Source: Morella rubra (lineage: Eukaryota > Streptophyta > Magnoliopsida > Fagales > Myricaceae). Taken from it: a stretch of DNA of 64,000 nucleotides. The stretch spans positions 24,995,614-25,059,613 of the forward strand of contig CM025856.1 in assembly GCA_003952965.2 (NCBI GenBank). Direction: 5' to 3'. Within the stretch, counting starts at the first letter, position 1; each line of letters begins with the position of its first letter. Of the stretch, positions 45,926 to 57,955 are shown piece by piece. The position numbers were made by a program, and so were the translations under genes. A model generated the notes under the pieces. The model ran no database searches. It saw only the letters and a list, made by a program, of their open reading frames with translations, and had not been told where the DNA came from.

Positions 45926-48900
45926 AATTTTTCTCCGTTTGTTTGGCGAGTGACTTTTGAAAAGAATCTTCGAATTTTTCATTTATAGTAGGCGATAGTG
46001 CAAGACATGAAAACATAATATCACGTGTAAACACGTGAAGATAAACAGTACAGGGAATTTATGCATAGTACTTTCTGAGATACATTAAGTTCCACGGATG
46101 TTGTAGCGCTTTTCCTTGAGAACCTCTAAATAGTACGTTCCTGGTCGCTTGGATCCAACGATACGATATGGGCCTTCCCAATTTGGATGGAGCTTGCCTT
46201 GCTGTGGGTCTTTGGTTCCTGGTAACATCTTCTTGAGGACTAAATCCCCGGGGATGAAACGGGGGTCTGACCTTGGCATTGTAGTAATTTGCAATTTTCT
46301 GCTTGTACACTTCCATCTTGAGCAGTGCTTCTTCCCTTTTCCCTTCTAGTAAATCGAGATCCAGCTTCTTTTCTTCTTCATTATTTTCAGGGGTGAACAT
46401 CATCACTCACGGGAGAGAGCCCTGATTTCAACCGGGATCACAGCTTCGGTTCCATAAGTGAGGGCAAACGGTGTTTCTCCAGTAGCTGTTCTGACAGTGG
46501 TGCGATATGCCCATAGGACTCCGGGTAGTTCTTCTTCCCACGAACCTTTGTGATCGTCGAGCTTTGTTTTGATAATCTTTAGCAGTGATCGGTTTGCTAG
46601 CTCCACTTGTCCATTAGCTTGTGGGTAATATGGAGACGAGTAATGGTTCTCAATGTTGAGTTCCTGCAAAATTCTCAGAAATTCTTGTTGTCGAATTGTT
46701 TGCCATTATCAGTGATTATGGCCCGGGTAGTCCGAAGCGACAGATGATATTCTTCCAAACGAACTTCCGAACGTTTTGCTCGGTGATTTTTGCTAGTGGC
46801 TCAGCTTCTACCCATTTGGTGAAATAGTTGATGGCGACAATTAAGAATTTCAACTGTCTTCGCCCTATTGGGAAAGGTCCGAGGATGTCAATCCCCACTG
46901 CATGAAAGGGTATGGAGTACTTACGATTGTCATTTTTCCGCTGGGGTATTTATGAGATTGGCGAACCTTTGGCACTTTTCGCATTTCTTGCACTACATTT
47001 TCCGCATCGATGTGCATGGTGGGCCAAAAGAATCCAGCTCGGACGACCTTTTGGGCCAAAGTGCGTGCCTCCAAATGGTTCCCACAGATTCCTTCATGCA
47101 CTTCCGAAGTGCGTAGTCTGCATCTCGGGCATTGAGGCAACGTAACAGTGGTTTGGAGAGACTTCGATGGTATAAATTCTCATCTATGATGGTATACCAC
47201 GGTGCTATTCTCTTGAATTTTTATTTTTGTTGTTTATCTATCTCGAGATCTTCCTCCTGTAATGTCTTCATGATCGGCAATCGCCAATCACTAGGTTCTA
47301 CTTCATCAACCGTGCGAATTTTTGGTACGACTCTGGTGGATTGTATGATGCCTCGCCCTCTGAATATCCCGCTGCTCCTGATACCTCGGTGGCTAATGCA
47401 TTAGCTCGGGCATTTTGATCACGAGGAATGTGTTGGATTTCAAAGGCTTCAAAGCAGTTCTTTACTTCCAAGGCGCGCTTCAGATATGCTGCCATTCTTT
47501 CATCTCGGGCTTCGAAGCTTCCAGGACTTGTCCCACCACAAATTGGGAGTCTGTGTACACATTGAGATATTTTCCTCTGAGAAGTTCCATAGTGAGTAAT
47601 CCGGCTATGAGGGCCTCGTATTCTACCTCATTGTTTGTGGAAGAGTATTCTATCTTGATTCCGAATTCAACACGTTCTTCCTCGGGTATTTCGATAACTA
47701 TCCCTATCCCGCCTACTTCATGAGTAGATGATCCATCCACATAAACTTGCCACCATTTCGGCTTGGGAGCTTCTTCTTGACATACTGATGTGGTGAACTC
47801 GTGATGAAATCGGCTACTGCTTGTCCTTTGATGGCAGTTCAAGGTCGATATTCAATGTCAAATTCGCCGAGTTCTACAGACCACTTGATTAATCTTCCTG
47901 ATGCATTCGGCTTTCCCAAGGTTTGTCGTAGCGGATGGTCTGTCAAGACAATGATGGGATGAGCTTGGAAGTAAGGCCTCAGTTTCCTTGTCGAGATAAC
48001 GACAGCTAGTGCCAACTTGTCGACATTGGGATTCCGAGGCGAGGCTCCTTGCAGGCTTTGCTCACATAATATATGGGTCGTTGTACACCGTTATCATCTC
48101 TTATAAGTGTTGTACTTATTGCTGCATCAGAAATAGCGAGATAAAGGTAAAGTCTCTCCTGGTATAGGGAGCTGAGGAGCGAAGGGTTCGCCAAGTACTC
48201 CTTGAGCTATTCGAAAGCCTTTTGACATTCTTCTGTCCATTCGAAGGATTTCCGAAGCGTTTTGAAAAATGGCAAACATTTATCCGTAGCGGGAACGACG
48301 AATCTGTTGAGTGCGCTACGTGCCCTGTGAGTCTTTGCATTCTTTGACGTTTTTCGGTGGTTACATGTCTAGGATGGCCTTGATTTTCTCTGGGTTGGCT
48401 TCGATTCTCGCTGAGATATAAGGAATCCTAGGAATTTTTCGAAGGACACTTCGAAGTCACATTTTGCTGGATTCAAGCGCATCTTGTATTTTCGGAGTAC
48501 TTCAAAGGCTTTGGCAAGATCCATGACGTGATTTCCCGATTCTCGCATTTTTACCAATAGATCGTCTACGTAGACTTCCATGCTTACGTCTTATCTGTTT
48601 CTGGAACATCAAGTTGACCAGTCTTTGATATGTTGCCCCAGCATTCTTTAGTCCAAAAAGCATTACTTGATAGCAATAAGTGTCTCAATCCGTTGTGAAA
48701 GAAGTACATTATTGGTCCAGTGTATGCATCTTGATCTGGTTGTATCTCGAGAAAGCGTCCATGAAACTTAGAAGTTGGTGTCCTACAGTCGAATCGACAA
48801 GGGAATCAATTCTCAGGAGAGGGTAGCAGTCTTTTGGCCATGCCTTGTTTAGGTCAGCGTAATCCACACACATTTTCCATTTTCCGTTTTCCTTCTTCAC

Positions 48901-51407
48901 CATGACCACGTTTGCCAACCAGCTAGGATAGTTGACTTCTCTAATAAATCGAGATTTGATTAATTTCCCAACTTCTTCCTGGATTGCCTGACTTTTTTCT
49001 GGAGAGAAGCTTCTCTTACGCTGTATGACCGGTTTGACTTCGGGACGTATATTTAACCTGTGGGTAATGACCTCGGGATCTATTCCTGGCATATCTTCAT
49101 GCGACCAAGCGAAGACTTCACTGTTTGCTCGAAGAAATTCCATAAGGTCTTTTTTGGAATCCTTAGACAGACGGGCGCCAATCTTCACTGTTCATTCCTT
49201 CGAGTTTGCCTAGAGTGGTATTTCTTCCAACGGCTCCACAAGTTGTGCTTGAAATTCTTCCCGATGTTCTATAGCCATGGTTTCTACGATTCCTTGGGTA
49301 TCTGAAAGATAGCATTTCCTTGCTAACTCTTGATCCCCCTTTGCTTCTCCTATTCTTGATTTGGTCGGAAATTTCATCTTTAAGTGATAAGTCGACACTA
49401 CGGTGTGTAGGCGATTCAGGATAACCCGACCTATGATGGCGTTGTAGGAAGATTCTCCCTCGAGAATCAAGAACTTAACGAAGAGCGATGCTTCATGAAG
49501 GGGTTCTCCGACCATGAACGGTAATACTTTTATTCCCAGACTGAACACTTCGTGGCCAGTAAACTTGATGAGTCGGGTGCTTTCCTTTCTCAATGCTTCT
49601 CTTCCCAGCTTCATTTGGTCGTATGCAGTAGTGTAAAAAATATCAGCGGAACTTCCAGTGTTGACGAGTATGTGCCGGATCTTGTAATTTCCTATCATAG
49701 TGTCGATCACCAGGGCGTCGTTGTACGGATATTCGATTCCTGCCATGTCTTTCATCGTGAACGTAATAGGCTTTTCCTCTCCCAACATCGGACATCGAGA
49801 TCCGCTGTTTATTTTTGCAACAAGTAATCGCCTCACGTAGGCTTTTTTTGAAGATTTAGATGACCCTCATGCTGTAAGACCTCCGGAAATGACCCTGATT
49901 TTGCCTATCGCTCTTGGTGGCGAGCGTCGTTCTTCCTGTCTTTCTCTTTGTCGTGAAGCTCATTTTCCCTATGACCTTCCTAAGGCGTTCTCTCATCCCT
50001 TCGGTAGGGCCTAAAACGCTGGTTCTCGAGAGTTCTTGGTTCTCTTCGGAATGGCTCACCCAATCTGGTCGTAGTGAATTGTCGTAGATGCCCTTGTTGA
50101 ATGAAAGCCTCTATCTATCTTTTTAGGTGTATACATTCATCCGTGTTGTGACTATGATCATTGTGAAAGCGATAGAATTTCCAGTCATCTCGTTTGTCGA
50201 GGTCGAACCGCATTTTCGGGGGCCATTGTATCTCGGGATCATTTCAAATCTCCATTAGAATTTTTCGTAAAGGCGTGTTGAAAGGCGTAAATTGCAATCT
50301 TGGGCGATCTGTTCATGGTTCGGTTTGTGAGTCCACCTTTCGTTCTCTTTCATTGTGGGGAGCCTGGCTAGAGCTCCTTCTTTTCTTCTTTTGGCTGCTG
50401 TTCCTCCTTGATCGACGACTTGTTGCCGACGAGCTGTTACCATATCCTCGGTATTCATATACTTTTGCACTTTTTCCATGAATTCTCTGAAGGTTTCCGG
50501 AGGTTTCTTCCCTAAGGAGAACGAAAATCTCCCGTAAGCTAAACCGGCTACTATGGCGGTGAGCACCACCTTATCTTCTAGATCTTTCACATTGAGTTTT
50601 TCCTGGTTAAAGTGCGCCACATAGTCTCGTAGACTTTCACCTTCCTTCTGCCACGTGGAGAGGAGATGAATGGCTGGCTTCTTTTGCTTTTTGCTTGCTA
50701 TGAAATGGCTGATGAAGGCTCTGCTGAGCTCTTTGAAGCTTAAAATGGAGTTCAGCCTTAACCTATTAAACCATATGCGAGCCGATCCGGCTAACGTTGT
50801 GGGGAACGCCTTGCATTTGATTGCGTCTTGGGTATCCAGCAAATCCATCTACGATCGGTAGCCTTCTAGGTGATTGAGTGGATCGGTCGCTCCTTATACT
50901 TGTCAATTACTGGCATGCGGAATTTGGATGGTAGCCGAACCTCTAGAATATTTGAGGTGAACGAGATTCCACTTGGTGCATCATATTTTCCAAAGAAGAC
51001 GGTGGTGGTTTGTCCACCTTTTGTCTCATCCGTCCCAATTTGGCCAGGACCTCTTCCAATCTAGTGTTGACTCTGCTAGCTTCTTCATTCTGCCTAGGTG
51101 GGAATGCGGTCCTCTGTTATATAATGGAATGGGAATTCCTCGTCATGCCTTCTGGTATCGATACTTGCAACACATGAGCTTCCCTGGCGTGCGTTCCTTG
51201 GATAGATGTCTCCCCTGGTTGTCCATTATTAGGGTTCGGCTCTCGTCCTGTGTTGGTATGAGATTCATGGTTTCTACTAACCCTTTAATCACTCGCGGAG
51301 GGGGTTCCGGGAATGGTTCCGAATTACCTTTCTTCCCCTTGCCTTTACTCTTGGTGGTCACCATAAACCTTTTATCACGAGAACTAGTTCCCACAGACGG
51401 CGCCAAC

Positions 51408-52250
51408 TGATGAATCAGTTGGTTTATGGTCAACACATCAGAGTAAATGCGTTTCGATCTTCACGTATCCTTTTTGTAAGACAACAAAGGGACCCCAGGC
51501 ACCAGGGTATGGGACCTCCAATGCTTAAGTCAGTATCTTTTTTTTATACGAATTTCACTAAATCGAAGGTTCTCATCGATAGCTGACAATTTAGTGGGAA
51601 TTTTATCCCCGGAACTTCGCGGCACCTATGTCTCGCTTTCTCCAAAGAAACATGGAGTCTTATCGTAATGTTATATAACTGCTAACACACATAGGCTCTA
51701 TACGCGGTAGGGAATAGTTGGCCGTAACCATTACTCTTGACCATAAACCTTTTATCACGAGAACTCGTCAGACAGACGGCGCCAACTGATGAATCAGTTG
51801 GTTTATGGTCAACACATCAGAGTAAATGCGTTTCGATCTTCACGTATCCTTTCCTTGTAAGACAACAAAGAGGACCCCAGGCACCAGGGTATGGGACCTC
51901 CAATGCTTAAGTCAGTATCTTTTTTTTTTATACGAATTTCACTATTTAATCGCTCGGAAATTACTTACGCGTTCTCATCGATAGCTTATCCTTTTATAGT
52001 GTTTCTCCCACGTTCCTCTCTTTCCTTTTGGCGGGAATTTAGTGGGAATTTTATCCCTATAAGATTGTGCTTCGCGATACGCTCTTCTCACGTTTCTATT
52101 ACGGTTACTCGCCTCTACTACAAGAACATAGAAATCATGGAGTTATTGCTTATCGTAGGCTGTTATATAACTGCTCGTGACATGTATAGTGGTTTTTCTT
52201 TCTATTAACGCGGTAGGGCCTGGAGTATGTTTATATATTGGTATTGGTAC
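51408..52250 (-). repeat. LTR region of the gypsy element with duplicated LTR start
   Basis: The LTR edge TGATGAATCAGTTGG and the following ~150 bases occur twice, at 51408 and 51787, nearly identical. The primer-binding-type segment (GACGGCGCCAAC) precedes each. The arrangement is LTR-internal edge-LTR, as left by recombination or by insertion of a related element. Near identity of the two copies indicates a fairly young event. The outer LTR end is uncertain. Confidence 0.75.
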
Positions 52251-53085
52251 ATCATATTTCATTCTTTGTATATCAATATATATTTCCTGGAAAAATGTTT
52301 ATACTATTGGTATGTTAACACTACTCGCGGCTAGATTGATTGAAAGGCTGTGGGTTTAATTTAGAGAAATTGCTCATGAGCTCTATGTAGTTGATTATTT
52401 GGAGTTTTTATCAGATCTTTTTCGGGTAAACCAATTTTTCGGGCAACCTCTATTTCGTCATAAAAAATGCTAAGATTTGGAGTGAAAATCTTCCCTAAAA
52501 TCTTAACTTGTGGTGACCACTATGTTGGAAGATACTGGTAGTATGGGTAGGTTGTTAGTCATGTTCTTTTAGGACACTGGAGATTTGGATGGGAATAAGG
52601 AAGAGAGTTTGTTAGGCTTTTCAGGAGTGGGGGAGTCTTGCATAGAAGAGAAATTAGGAGTTACCGAGTTAATAAAAAAGTTGTTTTGGATTCAGTGATG
52701 CTTTTTGATCATCGATGGTAAGTTTGAAATTTCTGAATAATACAATTTTGTGTGATTTCAAGAGAACGAATTGTTGTGGTTGATTTTGGAGTTTTTTACT
52801 GAAAGCTTAGTTGTGTATCTAAAAGATAAAAGCTATTCCAGGGGTTGTAGGCTAAAAGTGGTTGCAAATGAGGTTGCAAAGTGGTTTTCTTGGTGCTATT
52901 ATGGGAAAAAAATGATCATTAGGGTGAGTTTTTGGACAGGAGATCAAGTAGTAATGTTCCTGGTTTTATGTGCACCTAGGTTCTGAAAGCTTATTGACTT
53001 GTCTAAGAAAAAGACTGGAGAATCTGGTCATTGTGTGCTTTTCCATTTGTTCTTTCTTCGGCTTCAATTTCTTTCCCTTTTTTTT
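52251..53085. other. Spacer, no gene recognised
   Basis: Short chance frames only, between the gypsy LTR and the Mutator-like element. Confidence 0.35.
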
Positions 53086-55310
53086 ATATATAGAGAAATT
53101 GACAATTTAATCCTTGAGTTTTAACCCTCTTTTCATTTTAGTTCCTAGATTTCAAATTTCAAATCTAAAACCCTTATAAGAAAATAGGACCAAATTGAAG
53201 CACACCGTTTTATTCAAAAGTTCCATGCCTGACGACAATAAAAATTTTCCTTGAATTCAACTCTGATTCAACTCCCAAGACCCTAATTTCTAAACTCCAA
53301 CCTCTTCTTCTTTCTGATCTTCAGCTTTATATACTGTGCATGCGTTTTCTTTCATCTGTTTAAATGTACTCCCGCACCTACACCAGTTTTGTTTCTCTAT
53401 TCTGTCCAACCTAGATGTTTGCTTATGGGATTTTTTTTCTTTGTTTGGTGATGGGGAAAGGTTGGGAAAAAAAATGTGACACTTCACATTTCGGATCTTA
53501 TCCTTTTGGTTGGTTGCTGGGAACATAAAATCAGGAAGTTTGACACGGTTTTCGGATTTTTAGGCTCAGTTTAATGGGGGAAGGGTTCTTTTTGGGTCTC
53601 TTGGATCCTTGCTAAAGAACCAGAAAGTTTCAGAACTTGTATCATTTGAATTTATGCTATTTCCTCGACGGTAAATTGAGGGGTAAAATTTGGGGCTTGA
53701 TGTTGTTTAAGGCGACTTGAATTTCTTCTTGCTTGATGTTGTCTAGGGTTGCGTAGGCAAAGGAAAGGAAGAATGCATTAAAGAGTTACGTATTCTATGC
53801 TTCACTGGTGTAATTTGATTTTTTTTTTCTCCTTGGCGAGCAAAAGATGCATGTTTGGATACATTTGGTGAAATGACCTTCCACTTCTGAAATGAAAATG
53901 AGAAAGGACATGGAACAGAAGAACTTCTAAAAGTTTACTCGGGAAAACTTGTTTGCCCCTCTGTGCCTATGTCCAGGGTTCTTCTTTTGCGTCCTCATAT
54001 TCATGTTTCATCTGTGAGTTGAAATTGTTGAAATCTTAGTTGCTAGTTGATTTAGCTTATAATATTTCCTGTTCTACTAGTTTCACTTTCTCTTATCCGT
54101 TTCCATTTTAAAATGACTGTTTTTTCAGGTTGCATGGGTTTCTCTGGTCAAGTCTTTAAGTGAGAGACAATGCAACTTTGGTTGGCCGACATCTTAGTTG
54201 CGACTTTCCTCTGCTGATATTTTATTTATGCAAGAGCAAAAGCTTGAGATTGTCAATTAGAGAGCACTAGTGTTGCGTAAATTATGGAGTCCTTGTGGAA
54301 GCTTTTATATTTGCTGGAGCCAGCGCCTATTACGCTCATCGTGACTGCAGTAGCTGTGACATTTGGATCTGCATTTCGGGCTCTAAATTATGGGAAGGAA
54401 ATGGAGCGAAACCGTGACTTGTCTGAAGCATCAATTACATTAGATAGGTCACAAGCACTAATGATCCCAATAATGAGCTCTTGCTGTTTGCTTTTGATGT
54501 TCTATATGTTCTCTTCTGTCTCACAACGCCTTACTGCATTTACAGCCGTCGCCTCTGTTTCATCCCTCTTCTTTTGCCTATCTCCTTATGCTGTCTATAT
54601 GAAGTCACTGTTCGGTTTAACTGACCCATTTGTGTCACGATGTTGCTCAAAGTCGTTCACGCGAATTCAAGGGTTATTATTGCTGGCTCATCAACTGGAT
54701 CAGCTCATCAACTATGATTCAACTCTTTGCACAATAAAAATTTGCTCTTCAGAAACCAGATGGGTCCATACTTGACGATATCTCCATCTCTCGATGCGCA
54801 CGAACAAGTGGTGTTTTTTGTACAATCTTCGCTCAAATCCAAGGACTTGATGGTGTTGCGAAAACAAACAGGAAAAAACAAAGCTTGGAGATTTTCAAGA
54901 TTCAGGCTCGGCTTGTCTAGGCTTGAAGAGAACAATGCTCGGCATGAGGAATTTGGGGGGACCACTTGCTGCGCTTTGAGAAGTCTATTGGAAGGGGGAC
55001 CTGACCTGATTTTGTTCACTGACTGGACAACGCTGTTCGCCGTTTGCTTGGAGGATTTATGTTTGAGTAATGCGACGCCGTTTAGAACAATGCCATGTGG
55101 ACTCAAAATAATTGCTAATGTGGCTTATACGTGTGACACATGGCTTTATTGCTGACGTGTTTTGGGCCTCCGTTAGGGAGATGAACGAAAGCTTAACAGA
55201 AGGGCCTCATCGTCAAGGTATGGAATATAAGGGCTTCAGATTTGAAGTTTGAAATTTAAGGACTAAAATGTAAAAGAGGTCAAAACTCAAGGATTAAATT
55301 GTCAATTTTC
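53086..55310 (+). mobile_element. Pack-MULE carrying an SPPL gene fragment, 2.2 kb
   Basis: Inverted repeats of about 90 bases. The left arm (53095-53185) starts GAAATTGACAATTTAATCC. The right arm (about 55220-55310) ends GGATTAAATTGTCAATTTTC. Both share CTTGAGTTTT(A)ACC, TTTTAGT(T/C)C and AAATTTCAAA blocks in mirror order. T-runs flank both sides, so the target duplication is ambiguous (CTTTTTTTT is possible). The interior holds a host-gene 5' region and first exon at 54125-54688, plus a second stretch (54690-55130) that is not recognised. Confidence 0.75.
54284..54688 (+). pseudogene. Captured first exon of signal peptide peptidase-like gene (SPPL1 type)
   Basis: The frame opens with MESLWKLLYLLEPAPITLIVTAVAVTFGSAFRAL and continues through MERNRDLSEASITLDRSQALMIPIMSSC, SVSQRLTAFTAVASVSSLFFCLSPY and DPFVSRCCSKSFTRIQGLLLLA, about 135 residues. 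This matches the N-terminus of plant SPPL1-type intramembrane aspartyl proteases, membrane proteins of the endomembrane system. After RIQGLLLLA the match stops and unrelated text follows for 28 residues to a stop. The catalytic YD and GLGD motifs and most membrane helices are absent. An acceptor-like TTTTTCAG at about 54122-54129 suggests that 5' UTR exon structure was captured too. Any transcript would give a truncated, non-catalytic membrane protein. Confidence 0.85.
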
Positions 55311-55946
55311 CTTTTTTTTTTTAATTTAATACCTTTCTGCGAAAGCTGAAGGATAACAGGTTTCACTTTTGTTGCCCCCGCTCTTTATAACGGTAATGAG
55401 TTTGCTTGGAAGGACTCCTTAATGAAGAAACTAGTAATCTGTTTGAATTAGGGTACTGTAGGAGGTTTAGTTTTGTTTCTCTCTTGCAAGATTACAAAGA
55501 CTTTGTTTACCACAACACTCACACCTGGATTTTGAAATTCAGATGTTTAGGTCTTATTTTGAAGCCATTCGGGCTGATATTAAAGTTTAGAAAAGGACAA
55601 GATGGTTTAATGTAGAATCTGTTATTATCTGCATTCTACTGGACTTATTGAGGGTGATGATATGATTACCCACCCGAGTCAAACTCTGACTATGTGTCCG
55701 AAATTTATTTGTAGCCTTAGAAATCTTTTATGTATTTTGTTGATTTAACGGGGAAACAGATCATACTTAGTAGACAGTTGTAGTTGTTGTTTGGAGTTGA
55801 TGGTGATTAATTATGTCAGTGGGCAATTTGGAGTTGTTGTTTCATTTATAGTAATTATGGGGTATGTCTTCATGGGATCAACATCAACTAAAATGGCCGT
55901 TGTTGGACCAATTTAAACACCAATTTAATGCTGTTTGTGTTTGCAG
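55311..55946. other. Spacer, no gene recognised
   Basis: AT-rich. It ends in a T-rich acceptor-like stretch (TGTTTGTGTTTGCAG) that opens the TFIIE-beta exon. Confidence 0.4.
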
Positions 55947-56078
55947 ACTAGGCAAGCCTCCACGCCGGAGCTAATAAATGACGCCTGCTATGTTGACTTA
56001 AATGCCAACAAAGCTGTCAAAGACAGCTTGAGGAATAACCCAAAAGTGCACTATGATGGGAAGCGTTTCGCTTACAAG
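55947..56078 (+). pseudogene. Orphan exon of transcription factor IIE beta
   Basis: After a good 3' splice site the frame reads TRQASTPELINDACYVDLNANKAVKDSLRNNPKVHYDGKRFAYK, 44 residues. This is the winged-helix region of plant TFIIE-beta (usual text TPELINDACYVDVN..AVFDSLRNNPKV.YDGRRFSYK). The match stops at AAG and the following GAATC is not a splice donor; the usual SKHDLKGKDQLL continuation is absent. No other TFIIE exon was found near it. It is a single displaced exon, perhaps moved by a transposon whose ends I could not find. Confidence 0.75.
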
Positions 56079-56111
56079 GAATCATTAAACTTATTAAAAT
56101 TAAAATTTTTA

Positions 56112-57955
56112 ATTTTTTGTTGGCTTTAGCATATAAGTTGTATTCAAGCCTTTTTGCTGTATTCATGCGCTTCCAAAGAAAAGAAGACCTCGCAAAGTTC
56201 TATGAGGACCTTTTCTACTTGCGAGTTCTCAAAAAGCATGTTATGCCTTACTGTCATGTATGGCCTGACACGTATACCCCATTCATACTGTAATTAACCT
56301 TAACTCAGAATTCCGTATCTGTGCGATATATTTTTCTTTATTAACATATGCTGTGAATTAACAGGGATTAACCAATGTGGATTTTGAAGCTGAGGTAGAA
56401 GATGATATCCTTCCTATCTTTCGGAAGGGGGAGGTAAGGAGTGATGTAATGTGGATGCTTTGAATGATAATTTCCTCAGGTTACTTTACTATGGCTTTTC
56501 GCTAAACGCGCAAAATGCAGCAAATGCATCAAAAATCCTTGGAAATGAAATATGTCTTGCTTATTGCCATTTATGTGCTTATGCTTTTACCAATTTGGGA
56601 CCCATTATCCGTACCACTGCTGCAGTATGATTTCGACTTCCCATTGGTGGTATCTAATGTTAACGTCTAAAGAGATTCGTGTTACTGTCATGACAGGAGT
56701 TCGACTATGGTCTAGAGTTCGTGCTATTGATTTCATCTGTTAATAATGCATCTGGTGGACCTGCAGAACAGGCACTGTCTTCTCTTGCACGGCTGACAAT
56801 CGAGTTTCCATCATTAATTGTCCAAGCAACTCAAGGTTTGTTTGAGCTGAAACTCACAATTGCTATGCTGCTTGGTGATCTTCCCTAAACAGGCTAGCGG
56901 CAGACTAAGAGGTCAATTTGAACTGCGAAAAGTTTATAAACATTATAGCAACATGGTTAACTCCAACTGCTAGGATCAATTGTCTCTAAGTTCGCGAAGA
57001 AAGATTCTTATCTATTCAGCATATTAATTATGTCTTGTATTCGTACTTGATTGTCAGGTCTCAATTTAAATCCCGGTAGTGAGAAATATACACATGGAGT
57101 GGTGATAACGATTTCGGTCAAGTGAGTTCTCTTTTACCTTGTTACCTGATTAGTTGGCACCTCCTATTTGTTGACGGCTTTGTATTGGCATCTTCTGCAG
57201 TTGAGGCCTTTGAGATATTTATGGGCAACTCAGAGCATAAAGATGTAAGGGACCTAATCTAGTGATTATAATCCTTTGTGCACGTTAGATTTTGTTTGTT
57301 GTTCAGTTATCTGGCAATGAAATGGCAAGCATTTTCTCATCACTGTCTTACATTGTTCATTCTCCTCAACCTAGTATTGTTGTATCACTCTTAGATGAAT
57401 CATGTTGATTTTCTGTCTCATCGAACACGCCTAATTCAGTCAAAGTTATACAAGTAATCCAAAATTTATTTGGAAATCTGGAATTTTCACATACACAAAA
57501 GGGCGAAGTTCAGTTCTGGAAGTCAAATTTTGAGAAAAGCTTGAATCTGAACGATAAAATAAAGGAAATGAAGAATGCTGAAAGCTGAAAGCTCATAAAT
57601 TTATCAAATTAAGAACCTCCTTCCAATTCCAACTCAAGCTCTTGCAAATTTATCTTGTTAAATAGACTAAGCAGCAAGATTCTGAATTAGCTTTAAATTG
57701 CAAAACACAGATGTGGAGGTCAAAGTTCTTGCCAATCACCCAGAAAACAGTGTCTATTCATTTTATGGTAGATCCAGCGGGGACTAAGATCATTTAGCGA
57801 GGATCCTTCACGGTTCATGCTCCCTGTGAATCTAATTTGATGCATATTTGCAGGAATACGTAGATTTTATGGCTTATGTGCAATGCTTGCAGGATTCAAT
57901 TTCACTAGGAAATTCTAGCCGGTTTTTCAGCTCTCTGACAGTAGGTGTACAGGTC
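56112..57955 (+). pseudogene. Series of exon-like blocks of an unidentified gene
   Basis: Several short open blocks look protein-coding and have plausible splice edges. 56115-56275 reads AYKLYSSLFAVFMRFQRKEDLAKFYEDLFYLRVLKKHVMPYCHVW. About 56365-56435 reads GLTNVDFEAEVEDDILPIFRKGE. About 56697-56835 reads EFDYGLEFVLLISSVNNASGGPAEQALSSLARLTIEFPSLIVQATQG. About 57058-57120 reads GLNLNPGSEKYTHGVV. About 57200-57245 reads VEAFEIFMGNSEHKDV. About 57853-57952 reads EYVDFMAYVQCLQDSISLGNSSRFFSSLTVGVQ. I cannot name the family; helical-repeat-like character is possible. It may be the middle of a real gene, or a chimera with the TFIIE-beta exon. No start or stop is defined. Confidence 0.4.

Larger units (their letters stand above)
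41650..52250 (-). mobile_element. Ty3/gypsy LTR retrotransposon, Tat-like, decayed
   Basis: Parts lie on the minus strand in gypsy order: gag (about 50250-51440), protease region (about 49210-49840), reverse transcriptase (about 48370-49190), RNase H (about 47300-47950) and integrase (about 46060-47140). A primer-binding-type TTGGCGCCGTCTG stretch lies next to the right LTR start at 51408. An extra antisense ORF region (42313-44560) lies beyond integrase, as known for Tat-lineage elements. The element is broken in many places and is a fossil. The left LTR was not recognised. A foreign insert lies at about 44540-45400. Both boundaries are approximate. Confidence 0.85.

Noticed and set aside
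54708-55155. Overlapping plus and minus frames of >130 residues after the SPPL exon
   Set aside because: They overlap on opposite strands inside the Mutator-like element, and neither gave recognisable text; kept only as an unexplained captured stretch.
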